From contig NZ_JAFDVE010000012.1 of NCBI RefSeq assembly GCF_016888005.1, positions 62,001-126,000 of the forward strand: 64,000 bases of DNA, read 5' to 3'. Below, piece by piece: positions 17,229 to 25,408 of this stretch. Positions within the stretch are counted from its first letter, which is position 1. The number at the start of each line of letters is the position of its first letter. This DNA is from Phycicoccus sp. CSK15P-2. GTDB taxonomy: Bacteria > Actinomycetota > Actinomycetes > Actinomycetales > Dermatophilaceae. The notes under the pieces are model-generated. The model searched no databases, was not told the DNA's origin, and saw only the letters and a program-made list of their open reading frames with translations. The position numbers and the translations under genes are program-made.

Positions 17229-17757
17229 CGGACGGAGGACCTCCCGGCACGTCCATCGTCGTGTCGTCCCCGGCAGCGGCCGGGGCGCCCTGGCCCGCCG
17301 GGGCGTCACCCCCGTCGCCCGGGACGCCGTCGCCGAGGCGGCTCTGGGCGTCGACGCCCTCCCGGACGCTGTCGTCCCGGGTGGCCTCGTCGTGCGCCCG
17401 GGTGCTGTCGAGGTCCTCCGGCCGCTGGACCCATGGAGCCCGGATGGCCGCGAACGCGTCGGACGACGCCTCGTCCCGGGCCTCCATCTCGCGCCCGGCC
17501 TCCCGGAGCGCCTGGCCGGCATGCTCGAGGTCCTGCTTGATCCCCCGCAGGGTGGCCTCGTACACGTGCTGCGCCGCCTGGTACACGGCCGCGAAGTCCC
17601 GGGCTGCGGGGATGTCCCCGAAGGTCGAGCGGGACGCCACCGACGTGCTGACCCGCTTGACCTCCGTATGGGCCGACTCGCCCCACTGCTGCTCGTAGTC
17701 CGCGCCGAGCGTCGTGAGGACCGGCGGGTAGCTGATCTCACGGTCGGGGTCCGGCAT
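17221..17757 (-). CDS. Unrecognised helical protein in the ESX operon
   Basis: I do not recognise this 178-aa protein. The first about 115 residues are predicted helical and rich in Ala, Glu and Arg (AAQHVYEATLRGIKQDLEHA, REAGREMEARDE). The last about 60 residues are disordered, rich in Asp, Gly and Pro. It has no signal peptide or membrane segment. Its position between the WXG100 pair and mycP, with an 8-bp overlap into mycP, points to a role as an ESX accessory protein, chaperone or second substrate. A strong hairpin precedes it at 17814-17848. The ATG at 17757 is preceded by AGAAGGGATACGCCG, a good ribosome binding site. Confidence 0.6.
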   Translation of the reverse strand: MPDPDREISYPPVLTTLGADYEQQWGESAHTEVKRVSTSVASRSTFGDIPAARDFAAVYQAAQHVYEATLRGIKQDLEHAGQALREAGREMEARDEASSDAFAAIRAPWVQRPEDLDSTRAHDEATRDDSVREGVDAQSRLGDGVPGDGGDAPAGQGAPAAAGDDTTMDVPGGPPSDG

Positions 17758-17813
17758 CGGCGTATCCCTTCTCGATGGTCGACAGGGTCCTCCCCCGCGT
17801 CGTCGCCACGGCC

Positions 17814-17848
17814 GACGTGCCGGTACCCGCGTGGGGTACCGGCACGTC
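17814..17848 (-). terminator. Perfect 15-bp GC-rich hairpin inside the ESX operon (attenuator or terminator)
   Basis: GACGTGCCGGTACCC (17814-17828) and its exact reverse complement (17834-17848) enclose a 5-nt loop. No T-run follows on the minus strand. It lies 23 bp downstream of the WXG100 stop and 57 bp before the next gene on the same strand. The likely effect is to keep the two WXG100 transcripts abundant while reducing expression of the downstream genes. Confidence 0.7.
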
Positions 17849-17871
17849 GCGTCCTGCGATGTGGTGCCGGG

Positions 17872-18162
17872 TCAGCCCCAGCGCTGCGTGTTGCGCTGCT
17901 CGCCGGCCATGTAGTCCTCCTTGGAGGAGATGACCGCGGTGCGCACGTCGTTGAGCAGCTGACGGCACTCCTGGATCTGCTTCTCCCAGTCGCGCTGCGC
18001 CTGCGAGTAGGCCTCGCGGGCCGAGCCGTCCCACTGGGAGACGTACTTGTCGAGGTCGCTCTTCATGTCCTCGAGCCGCGTGTTGATGCCGTCGAGGCCC
18101 TGCTGCATGTCGGCCACCAGCGCGTCGATGCCGGCTCCGCCGACCTTGATTCCGTCCTGCAT
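17872..18162 (-). CDS. WXG100-family ESX protein (second of the pair)
   Basis: A 96-aa WXG100 protein: helix, a turn with the W-x-G motif (SQWDGSAREAYSQ, Trp44), helix, then a flexible tail. The tail contains YMAGE, fitting the YxxxD/E signal needed for ESX export. The length is typical for EsxA/EsxB (about 100 aa). It begins 21 bp after the stop of the other WXG100 gene, and the two are expected to fold as a heterodimer and be secreted together. It has no signal peptide, as expected. Which one corresponds to EsxA or EsxB cannot be settled here. Confidence 0.88.
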   Translation of the reverse strand: MQDGIKVGGAGIDALVADMQQGLDGINTRLEDMKSDLDKYVSQWDGSAREAYSQAQRDWEKQIQECRQLLNDVRTAVISSKEDYMAGEQRNTQRWG

Positions 18163-18183
18163 GTCAGATCAGTCCTTCCGCGC

Positions 18184-18498
18184 TCAGTTGCCGAACATCG
18201 AGTTGTACTTGCTGAGGCTCGCTGCCGCAGCCGCGTCGTCGGCGTCGTACTGCCGCTGTGTGCCGGTGAGGTTCGCCTCGAAGGCCTCCAGGACGTCGAC
18301 GATGTCCTGGGTCTGGGTCCGCCAGGCGTTGCTCACCTGGTGGAAGCTCGTGGCTCCCTGGCCGTGCCAGTGCGCCTTGACCTGCTCCATCTTGTCGCAG
18401 AGCTGCGTGACGCGGGTGCGCAGGTCGCCCCGCGCCTGCTCGACGATGCGGGCGCTCTCCTGGACGACGCCTGCACCGGCGCTGAAGTCCTGTGCCAT
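18184..18498 (-). CDS. WXG100-family ESX protein (first of the pair)
   Basis: A 104-aa helical-hairpin protein with the W-x-G motif in KAHWHGQGATSFHQV (Trp44) and a tail motif YDADD that fits YxxxD/E. The ATG at 18498 follows AGGAAGGA at good spacing, so the longer upstream frame is not used. It is the promoter-proximal gene of the leftward ESX transcript. Both members of the pair carry a candidate export motif, whereas in many heterodimers only one partner does. Confidence 0.88.
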   Translation of the reverse strand: MAQDFSAGAGVVQESARIVEQARGDLRTRVTQLCDKMEQVKAHWHGQGATSFHQVSNAWRTQTQDIVDVLEAFEANLTGTQRQYDADDAAAAASLSKYNSMFGN

Positions 18499-18604
18499 GA
18501 CCGATCCTTCCTGTGGACGACGCTGTGCGTCGCGCTCGTTGTGCACTGACCCCCTGGAGGGCTGGTGTCCGACCCGGGGACGGAGGCCCCTTGTCCTGCC
18601 CTCG

Positions 18605-18633
18605 ACACTACGGTGCCACGTCGGTCCGGCCAA
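18605..18633 (-). promoter_or_regulatory. Likely promoter of the leftward WXG100 operon
   Basis: On the minus strand TTGGCC (18628-18633) and TAGTGT (18605-18610) are separated by exactly 17 nt, fitting a housekeeping sigma promoter. The implied leader to the WXG100 ATG is about 100 nt. An imperfect palindrome GGGGAG-AA-CTCCCC (18635-18648) lies next to the -35 side and could bind a regulator. Confidence 0.55.
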
Positions 18634-18662
18634 TGGGGAGAACTCCCCGGTACTGCCCCGTC

Positions 18663-18668
18663 TATGCT
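18663..18668 (+). promoter_or_regulatory. Possible -10 element for the eccD-eccB-mycP operon
   Basis: TATGCT fits the actinobacterial -10 pattern TANNNT and lies 38 bp before the eccD GTG, which has its own GGAGGGGAG ribosome binding site. No clear -35 is visible. Together with the minus-strand promoter it makes this 208-bp gap a divergent ESX control region. Confidence 0.4.
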
Positions 18669-18706
18669 CGGTGGCCGATGCGTCAGTCCGTCGGAGGGGA
18701 GCAGCC

Positions 18707-20038
18707 GTGAGCCAGGCCGGTGCCGCCGCCTCGCTCGTCCGTGTCTCGGTGTCGTCGGGGACGCGGCGCGCGGACCTCGGCGTGCCCGGGGGCATCCCCG
18801 TCGTCGAGATCGTGCCCGAGCTCGCCCGCGAGCTCGGGGTCCTCGACACCGAGCACGCCTCGCACGGTTTCCGGCTCGTCGCCGGCGGCGGCACGGTGGT
18901 CGACCCCGACCGCAGCCTCGCCGCGCAGGGCATCGCGGACGGCACGATGCTCTCCCTCGAGGTCGTCGACCCGAGCACCGACAAGGTCTACGACGACGTC
19001 GTCGAGGCCGTCGCCGACGTCGTCGAGACCCAGTTCGCCCCCTGGAGCGCACGGCACAGCGCCGGCACCGCCGTCGGGGCCGCCACCGTCTTCTTCCTCT
19101 GCGCCGCATGGGCCCTCTTCACCGCCCGGGAGTCCGGGCTGCTCGTGACCGCCGTCGCCGGCGCGGTCTCCGTCCTCCTCGTCGGCTCCGCCGCCGTGCT
19201 GCACGCGCGGAACCAGCCGAGCGGTGCCCTCGCCCTCGCCCTGACCTCGCTCGCCTTCGCCGCGACCTCCGGTGCGGCCGTCGCCCCGAGCGACCCGCTG
19301 TGGGGCCGCGGCCTCACCTGGGTCGGGATCGCCGTCGCGCTAGCCGGCCTGCTCGGCGCGCTCGCCGTGGCGACCCACCGGCTCGTCCTCGCCGCCGGGT
19401 CCGTCGTCGGTCTCGCGGCCACCGCCATCGGGGTCGCGGCAGGCATGGCCGGCGTCGAACCCACGACGGCCTGCGCCGTCGTGTTCGTCGTCGCCATCGT
19501 CCTCGGCAACGTCCTCCCGTGGGTCGGCCTGTCGTCGAGCCGCCTGTCGTCGCGCGCACCGCGCACCGAGGCCGAGATCGAGGCCGATGTCCCCGAGGTC
19601 GACCGTGGCCGGGTGCACGAGCAGGTCCTGCGCGGCCACGACGTCATGGTCGCCACCTCCGTCGCCACCGGTGGGGTGGCCCTGCTCGCCACCCCGCAGC
19701 TCGTCACGGCGGGCAAGGCCGGGACCGCGCTCGTCGTCGCGGGCTGTGTCGCCACCCTCCTGCGCACCCGGCACAGCCGGACGCGCACCGCGGTCGTCCT
19801 CGCGATGGGCACCGGTGTCCTCGGGCTGGCGCTGACCGCGGTCGTGGCCGCGGTCGCCCACCCGGCGTGGCGGCCGGCCCTCGCGGTGGTGCTCGGGACG
19901 GTCGGCGCCGTCGTCGTCGCGCTCGCCGTCCTGGCCCCCCGGACCCGCGTACGGCTCGGCCGGGTCGCGGACGCCCTCGACGGCGTCGCGCTCGTGGCGC
20001 TCGTCCCCCTCGCGGCGGCGACCGCCGGGCTGGTCTGA
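18707..20038 (+). CDS. eccD: Type VII secretion integral membrane protein EccD
   Basis: EccD is the largest membrane component of the ESX pore. The 443-aa protein has an N-terminal ubiquitin-like domain (residues about 8-88, from LVRVSVSSGTRRADLGVPGG to DGTMLSLEVVD), a short linker, then about eleven transmembrane helices. The GTG at 18707 is chosen because GGAGGGGAGCAGCC precedes it and because the ubiquitin-like fold begins there; the long upstream frame is spurious. The gene is followed after 1 bp by eccB, so the two are probably translated together. It is shorter in its linker than the EccD-like protein at 12.7 kb. Confidence 0.88.
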   Translation: MSQAGAAASLVRVSVSSGTRRADLGVPGGIPVVEIVPELARELGVLDTEHASHGFRLVAGGGTVVDPDRSLAAQGIADGTMLSLEVVDPSTDKVYDDVVEAVADVVETQFAPWSARHSAGTAVGAATVFFLCAAWALFTARESGLLVTAVAGAVSVLLVGSAAVLHARNQPSGALALALTSLAFAATSGAAVAPSDPLWGRGLTWVGIAVALAGLLGALAVATHRLVLAAGSVVGLAATAIGVAAGMAGVEPTTACAVVFVVAIVLGNVLPWVGLSSSRLSSRAPRTEAEIEADVPEVDRGRVHEQVLRGHDVMVATSVATGGVALLATPQLVTAGKAGTALVVAGCVATLLRTRHSRTRTAVVLAMGTGVLGLALTAVVAAVAHPAWRPALAVVLGTVGAVVVALAVLAPRTRVRLGRVADALDGVALVALVPLAAATAGLV

Positions 20039-20039
20039 C

Positions 20040-21371
20040 GTGGCGACGAAGAAGGACCTCGTCGAGGCCCAGTCGTTCAGCAAGCGGCGCCTCACCACCG
20101 CGTTCGTCAGTGGCGCTCCAGGAGGCCGGGAGGTCGAGCCCGACCGTCCGCTGCGGGCCGTCGTCGGCGGCGTCGCGCTCACCGTCGTGCTCGTGCTGGG
20201 CAGCATGGCCTTCGGCTGGCTGCGCTCGGCCCTCCCGGACGACTGGAAGAACGACCGCCTCGTCATCGCCGAGGACAGCGGCGCGCGGTACGTCTCGATC
20301 CAGAGCACGCTGCACCCCGTCGTCAACACGACGAGCGCCCGGCTGCTCATCCCCGCGGACCGGTTCACGGTCGTCGCCGTGCCCGACGACGAGCTCGCCG
20401 ACATCAGGCGGGGGCCGACCCTCGGCATCCAGGGTGCCCCGGACTCCCTCGCCCCGTCCGACCGCCTCGTCAACACCGGATGGGTCTCCTGCCTCGGGGC
20501 AGGCGAGCAGGTGACGACCGTCATCGGCTCGCAGCGCCGCGCGGGGTCGGCCGACGGGTCCGCCGTCCTCGCCCGCTCCTCGGACCGAACCTTCGTCCTG
20601 GACGGCGGGATGCGCTACCCGGTCGCGGACCGCGACGTCTCCGCGGTGTCGGTCGCCCTGCGCCTCGACGGGCGGCCGCCGATCGCCGCCCCCGCCGCCT
20701 GGCTGAACCTCTTCCCCCAGGGCCCGGCGCTCGGCCCGCTGACCGTCGACGACCTCGGCAAGCCCCTGCCCGGCCTCCCGGCCGGGTCGACGGTCGGCTC
20801 GGTGCTCCGGCTCGACTCCGACGGCCGGCACTACGTCGTCACGCCCCAGGGCACCCTCGAGCTGCTCCCGGACGTCGCGCTCGCCATGTACCGCCTCGGG
20901 TCGGGCGCCTCGGCCAAGGAGGTGCCCGTGCAGGCCGCGCAGATCGCGCGGCTCACGGTCCAGCAGCCGCGCCTCGCGCCGAGCGACTGGCCGCGAGACC
21001 TCCCGACAGGGCTCGAGACCACCCCCTGCGCCACGCTGACGGCCGCCACCGGCTCGCCGCCCGAGGTCCGGCTCACGACCGTCACCGAGGACCCGCCCAC
21101 GGCCGAGCGTGGACGCACCACCGTCGACACCGGCGACGGCGCCCTCGTGCGGGCCGTGAGCGGGCAGGTTCTCGGCAAGGGGCCGGTCCTCGCGGTCGAC
21201 CAGACGGGGACCGCCTACGCCGTCGACGGCGTCGACCAGGAGGTCCTCGCACGCCTCGGCTACACACCCGAGGACGTCGTCCCGGTACCCCAGGCATGGA
21301 CCGAGCTCTTCCGGTCCGGTCCCTCGCTCGGCGTCGAGGCCGCCCGCACGGTGGTCTCCGGCACGTCATGA
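20040..21371 (+). CDS. eccB: Type VII secretion protein EccB
   Basis: EccB is a single-pass membrane protein with a large extracytoplasmic repeat domain. The 443-aa product begins with the very characteristic ATKKDLVEAQSFSKRRLTTA motif, then one transmembrane helix (VVGGVALTVVLVLGSMAFGW, residues about 41-60). The remainder is outside the membrane with beta-rich repeats. Two cysteines (VSCLG, about residue 150, and TTPCATL) match the disulfide pattern of the family. The start is the GTG at 20040, 1 bp after the eccD stop. The stop overlaps the next gene, the second mycosin, by 4 bp (ATGA). Confidence 0.93.
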   Translation: MATKKDLVEAQSFSKRRLTTAFVSGAPGGREVEPDRPLRAVVGGVALTVVLVLGSMAFGWLRSALPDDWKNDRLVIAEDSGARYVSIQSTLHPVVNTTSARLLIPADRFTVVAVPDDELADIRRGPTLGIQGAPDSLAPSDRLVNTGWVSCLGAGEQVTTVIGSQRRAGSADGSAVLARSSDRTFVLDGGMRYPVADRDVSAVSVALRLDGRPPIAAPAAWLNLFPQGPALGPLTVDDLGKPLPGLPAGSTVGSVLRLDSDGRHYVVTPQGTLELLPDVALAMYRLGSGASAKEVPVQAAQIARLTVQQPRLAPSDWPRDLPTGLETTPCATLTAATGSPPEVRLTTVTEDPPTAERGRTTVDTGDGALVRAVSGQVLGKGPVLAVDQTGTAYAVDGVDQEVLARLGYTPEDVVPVPQAWTELFRSGPSLGVEAARTVVSGTS

Positions 21372-22609
21372 GGCCGGTGCTCGTCCGCCTCGTCGCGGCC
21401 ACGGTGCCGGCGGCGTTCCTCACCGGCCCGCTCGTCGCCGCGCCCGTGGCCGCCACCCCTCCCCCGGCCGTGGGCACCACCACACCCATGGCAGCCGGCA
21501 GCTGCGAGGAGGGCCGCACCCAGTACGTGCCGGACACCCCGCCGGGGCTGCTCCGCCTCGGGGCCACCCGCGCCTGGCCGCTCGCCACAGGTGCGGGCGT
21601 CACCGTCGCGGTCGTCGACAGCGGCGTCGACGCCCGCAACGACCACTTCCCCGGGGGCACCGTCCTCGAGGGGCGCAGCCTGGTCGGCGGGTCCGCCCGG
21701 GCCGACCGCCGCCTGCACGGGACCGCCGTCGCCGGCATCATCGCGGCGCGACCGCTCGGGTCGCGCTCCGGCGTCCAGGGCCTCGCCAGGGGAGCGCGGA
21801 TCCTGCCGGTCAAGGTGGTCCCGGACGAGAGCCGTGAGGAGGGGACGGGTGACGCCGACCCCGGGGTGCTCGCGGAGGGCATCCGCTGGGCCGCCGACGA
21901 AGGGGCCCTCGTCGTCAACGTCTCGCTCAGCACGCCCCGCGACGACGCCCGGCTGCGCAAGGCCACCGAGTACGCCCTGGGCAAGGGCTCGCTCGTCGTC
22001 GCCGCGGCCGGGAACCGCGCCTCCGACGACGACCCCGAGGGCGGCGTGCGCTACCCCGCCGCCTACCCCGGCGTCCTGGGAGTGGCAGCGACCGACGGCG
22101 ACGACCGCGTCTCGGACGTGTCGCTCAGGGGCGAGCACGTCGACCTCGCGGCCCCGGGGGTCGACGTCCTGACGACCTACGGGGCGTGGGGCGACTGCTA
22201 CCTCGGCGCGGAGGGCGCGACGAGCTACGCGGCGGCGTACGTCTCCGCCGCCGCCGCGCTCGTCGCACAGCGCTTCCCGCGGTCCGGGCCCGAGGCCTGG
22301 GCGCACCGGCTCACCGCCACGGCCGCGCGGGACCGGCGCGACGCGCGCGACGACGCCGTCGGCTGGGGCGTCGTCCAGCCCGTCGAGGCGCTCACCGCCG
22401 TGCTCGACGACTCCGTGGCCGGCCCGCTCCTGCCCGGGGCCGCACCCCGGGAGACCGAGGCCGCGCCCGTACGGCGGCTCACCGTCGAACCGGTCGCCGA
22501 CCCCCTGGCCGGCGACCGGCGCACCGTGCTGTGGCTCGTCGTCGCGGGCACGAGCCTCCTGCTCGGACTCGCGCTGCGCCGCGTCGGGCGGAGGCGGGCC
22601 GGCGCCTGA
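21368..22609 (+). CDS. mycP: Mycosin, type VII secretion-associated subtilisin protease (canonical)
   Basis: A 413-aa subtilase with an N-terminal signal peptide (about residues 1-30), the catalytic domain, and a C-terminal transmembrane helix (VLWLVVAGTSLLLGLALRR) with a basic cytoplasmic tail. The triad is canonical: Asp84 (VAVVDSGVD), His117 (LHGTAVAGII) and Ser286 (EGATSYAAAYVSA), with Asn216 (AAAGNRAS). Cys46 and Cys277 may form the disulfide common in mycosins. The ATG overlaps the eccB stop by 4 bp. It is clearly distinct from the other mycosin at 15.7-17.2 kb, which sits with the substrate genes. Confidence 0.92.
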   Translation: MRPVLVRLVAATVPAAFLTGPLVAAPVAATPPPAVGTTTPMAAGSCEEGRTQYVPDTPPGLLRLGATRAWPLATGAGVTVAVVDSGVDARNDHFPGGTVLEGRSLVGGSARADRRLHGTAVAGIIAARPLGSRSGVQGLARGARILPVKVVPDESREEGTGDADPGVLAEGIRWAADEGALVVNVSLSTPRDDARLRKATEYALGKGSLVVAAAGNRASDDDPEGGVRYPAAYPGVLGVAATDGDDRVSDVSLRGEHVDLAAPGVDVLTTYGAWGDCYLGAEGATSYAAAYVSAAAALVAQRFPRSGPEAWAHRLTATAARDRRDARDDAVGWGVVQPVEALTAVLDDSVAGPLLPGAAPRETEAAPVRRLTVEPVADPLAGDRRTVLWLVVAGTSLLLGLALRRVGRRRAGA

Positions 22610-22652
22610 ACCCGGGTGATCCCGGCCGCGTCGTTCTGGGATGATGACACCC

Positions 22653-25328
22653 ATGACCGAGCACCTCTCCCCATCCGACGCTGCCTCCATCCCGGACCGG
22701 CCCTCCCTGGACGGCCTGGAGGAGAAGTGGGGCGCGGTATGGCAGGAGCAGGGCACGTACGCCTTCGACCGCGAGGCCGCCCTCGCCGGCGACCGCAGCC
22801 AGGTGTTCTCCGTCGACACGCCCCCGCCGACGGCCAGCGGGTCGCTGCACATGGGTCACGTCTTCAGCTACACGCACACCGACTGCATGGCCCGGTACAA
22901 GCGGATGCGGGGGTTCAACGTCTTCTACCCGATCGGCTGGGACGACAACGGCCTGCCCACCGAGAAGCGCGTGCAGAACTACTACGGCGTGCGCGGTGAC
23001 GCCTCCCTGCACCACGACCCCGACTTCGAGCCGCCGTTCCGGGGCAACGCCAAGAGCACGAAGGCCGCCGACGAGACCCCCATCTCGCGGCAGAACTTCA
23101 TCGAGCTCTGCGACGAGCTCACCGTCAAGGACGAAGAGGCCTTCGAGTCGCTCTTCCGCCGGATCGGGCACAGCTACGACTGGTCGATCGGCTACCGGAC
23201 GATCGACGACCACTCCCGCGCCACCTCGCAGCAGGCCTTCCTGCGCAACGTGCGCCGTGGCGAGGCCTACCAGTCCGAGGCGCCGGGTCTGTGGGACGTG
23301 ACGTTCCAGACCGCCGTCGCCCAGGCCGAGCTCGAGGCCCGCGACTACCCCGGGGCCTACCACCGCGTCGCGTTCCACGGCACCGACGGGCCCGTGTTCA
23401 TCGAGACCACCCGCCCCGAGCTCATCCCGAGCTGCGTGGCCCTCATCGCGCACCCGGACGACGAGCGGTACCAGCCGCTGTTCGGCCGCACCGTGCGCAC
23501 ACCGCTCTTCGACGTCGAGGTCCCCGTCCTCGCCCACCCGGCCGCGGAGACGGACAAGGGTGCCGGCATCGCCATGTGCTGCACCTTCGGCGACCTCACC
23601 GACGTCACGTGGTGGCGCGAGCTGCAGCTGCCGACGCGTTCGGTGGTCACCCGCAGCGGCCGCCTCCAGACCGAGACCCCGGAGTGGCTGCAGGGCTCCC
23701 CCGGGGAGTCCTTCTACGCCGAGCAGCTCGGCGGGAAGACCGCCTTCGGAGCCCGCGAGGCAGTCGTCGGCGCACTGCGTGACTCCGGCGACCTCGACGG
23801 CGAGCCGACCCCCACCCAGCGCAAGGCCAACTTCTACGAGCGTGGTGAGAAGCCCCTCGAGATCGTGACCACGCGGCAGTGGTACATCCGCAACGGCGGC
23901 CGCGAGTCCGACCTCAACGCGGCGCTCATCGCCCGCGGCGAGGAGGTCGACTTCCACCCGGCGTTCATGCGCTCGCGGTACGCCAACTGGGTGCGGGGCC
24001 TCAACGGCGACTGGCTCATCTCGCGGCAGCGCTTCTTCGGGGTGCCGATCCCGGTCTGGTACCCGGTGGACGCCGACGGAGAGCCGGACCACGACCACCC
24101 GATCCTCCCCGACGAGTCCGAGCTGCCGGTCGACCCCGCGGCCAACCCGCCCGCGGGCTACACCGAGGACCAGCGCGGCGTGCCGGGAGGCTTCGTCGGC
24201 GACCCCGACATCCTCGACACCTGGGCGACGTCGTCGCTCTCCCCGCAGATCGCCGGCGGATGGCGCGGCACGGACGGCCCCGAGCCGGACCCGCTGTTCG
24301 AGAAGGTCTTCCCGATGGACGTCCGCCCGCAGGGGCACGACATCATCCGCACCTGGCTGTTCGCCACGGTCGTGCGCGCGCACTTCGAGCACGACACGGT
24401 GCCGTGGACCAACGCCGCGATCTCCGGGTGGATCCTCGACCCCGACCGCAAGAAGATGAGCAAGTCCCGCGGGAACGTCGTCACCCCGGAGGACCTCCTG
24501 CGCGAGCACTCCGCGGACGCCGTGCGCTACTGGGCCGGCAGCGGCCGGCTCGGCACCGACGCCGCGTACGACGTCGGGCAGATCAAGGTCGGCCGGCGGC
24601 TGGCCATCAAGATCCTCAACGCGAGCAAGTTCGCGCTGTCCTTCGGCGACGTCCGGACCTCTGGTGACGGTGCGGCGAGCCGGCCGGTCACCGGGGCGGG
24701 CGAGCTCGCCGCGCAGGTCACCGACCCGCTCGACCGCTCGGTGCTCGCGATGCTCCGCGAGGTCGTCGAGAAGGCCACCGCGGGCTTCGAGGCCTGGGAC
24801 TACACCCGGGCGCTCGAGGCCACCGAGTCCTTCTTCTGGACGTTCTGCGACGACTACCTCGAGCTCGTCAAGGACCGCGCGTACGGCACCCGCGGTGACG
24901 CCGGTGCCGTGTCCGCGCGAGCGACCCTGCGGCTCGCTCTCGACGTCGTCCTACGGCTCTTCGCGCCGGTGCTCCCCTACGTGACCGAGGAGGTCTGGAG
25001 CTGGACGCACGCCGAGGGCTCGGTGCACCGCGCCGCCTGGCCGTCCGCCGGCGAGCTGCCCGAGGGCGGTGACCCGGCGGTGCTCGCCGCGGTGGGCTCC
25101 GCGCTCGCGGTCATCCGGAAGGCCAAGTCGGAGGCCAAGGTCGGGATGCGCGCCGAGGTGCCGACGGTGACGCTCGTCGGGCCGGGCGCAGCGCTCGAGC
25201 ACGTCCGCACGGGCGAGGCCGACCTGCGGGCCGCCGGCCGGCTCACCGGGTCGCTCGAGTACGCCGAGGGCGAGGAGGTCGCGACCCGCGACGTCGAGCT
25301 CGTCCCCGTGGCCAAGCTCGCCCGCTGA
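22653..25328 (+). CDS. valS: Valyl-tRNA synthetase
   Basis: A class I aminoacyl-tRNA synthetase that charges tRNA-Val and edits misactivated threonine. The 891-aa protein has the HIGH-type motif LHMGH near residues 65-69, the KMSKS motif at residues 601-605, an inserted editing domain between them, and an anticodon-binding C-terminus. It lacks a long C-terminal coiled coil and its sequence (WDDNGLPTEKRVQNYYGV) is of the archaeal-like ValRS type used by some actinobacteria. Two upstream in-frame ATGs (22641, 22644) are alternative starts; I prefer 22653 because the shared family region begins there. It is monocistronic in appearance. Confidence 0.94.
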   Translation: MTEHLSPSDAASIPDRPSLDGLEEKWGAVWQEQGTYAFDREAALAGDRSQVFSVDTPPPTASGSLHMGHVFSYTHTDCMARYKRMRGFNVFYPIGWDDNGLPTEKRVQNYYGVRGDASLHHDPDFEPPFRGNAKSTKAADETPISRQNFIELCDELTVKDEEAFESLFRRIGHSYDWSIGYRTIDDHSRATSQQAFLRNVRRGEAYQSEAPGLWDVTFQTAVAQAELEARDYPGAYHRVAFHGTDGPVFIETTRPELIPSCVALIAHPDDERYQPLFGRTVRTPLFDVEVPVLAHPAAETDKGAGIAMCCTFGDLTDVTWWRELQLPTRSVVTRSGRLQTETPEWLQGSPGESFYAEQLGGKTAFGAREAVVGALRDSGDLDGEPTPTQRKANFYERGEKPLEIVTTRQWYIRNGGRESDLNAALIARGEEVDFHPAFMRSRYANWVRGLNGDWLISRQRFFGVPIPVWYPVDADGEPDHDHPILPDESELPVDPAANPPAGYTEDQRGVPGGFVGDPDILDTWATSSLSPQIAGGWRGTDGPEPDPLFEKVFPMDVRPQGHDIIRTWLFATVVRAHFEHDTVPWTNAAISGWILDPDRKKMSKSRGNVVTPEDLLREHSADAVRYWAGSGRLGTDAAYDVGQIKVGRRLAIKILNASKFALSFGDVRTSGDGAASRPVTGAGELAAQVTDPLDRSVLAMLREVVEKATAGFEAWDYTRALEATESFFWTFCDDYLELVKDRAYGTRGDAGAVSARATLRLALDVVLRLFAPVLPYVTEEVWSWTHAEGSVHRAAWPSAGELPEGGDPAVLAAVGSALAVIRKAKSEAKVGMRAEVPTVTLVGPGAALEHVRTGEADLRAAGRLTGSLEYAEGEEVATRDVELVPVAKLAR

Positions 25329-25348
25329 GCGTCCGTCGCCGCCCGCTC

Positions 25349-25395
25349 GGTTGAGGTGATGTTCGACCATCTCGAGGTCGGGTTCCACCTCGACC
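25349..25395. terminator. Weak hairpin between valS and the convergent peptidase gene
   Basis: GGTTGAGGTG (25349-25358) can pair with CACCTCGACC (25386-25395) with one T-G pair; the 27-nt loop itself contains shorter complementary segments. It lies in the 80-bp gap between two convergent stops. Confidence 0.35.
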
Positions 25396-25408
25396 CGAAG
25401 CTCGCGGC

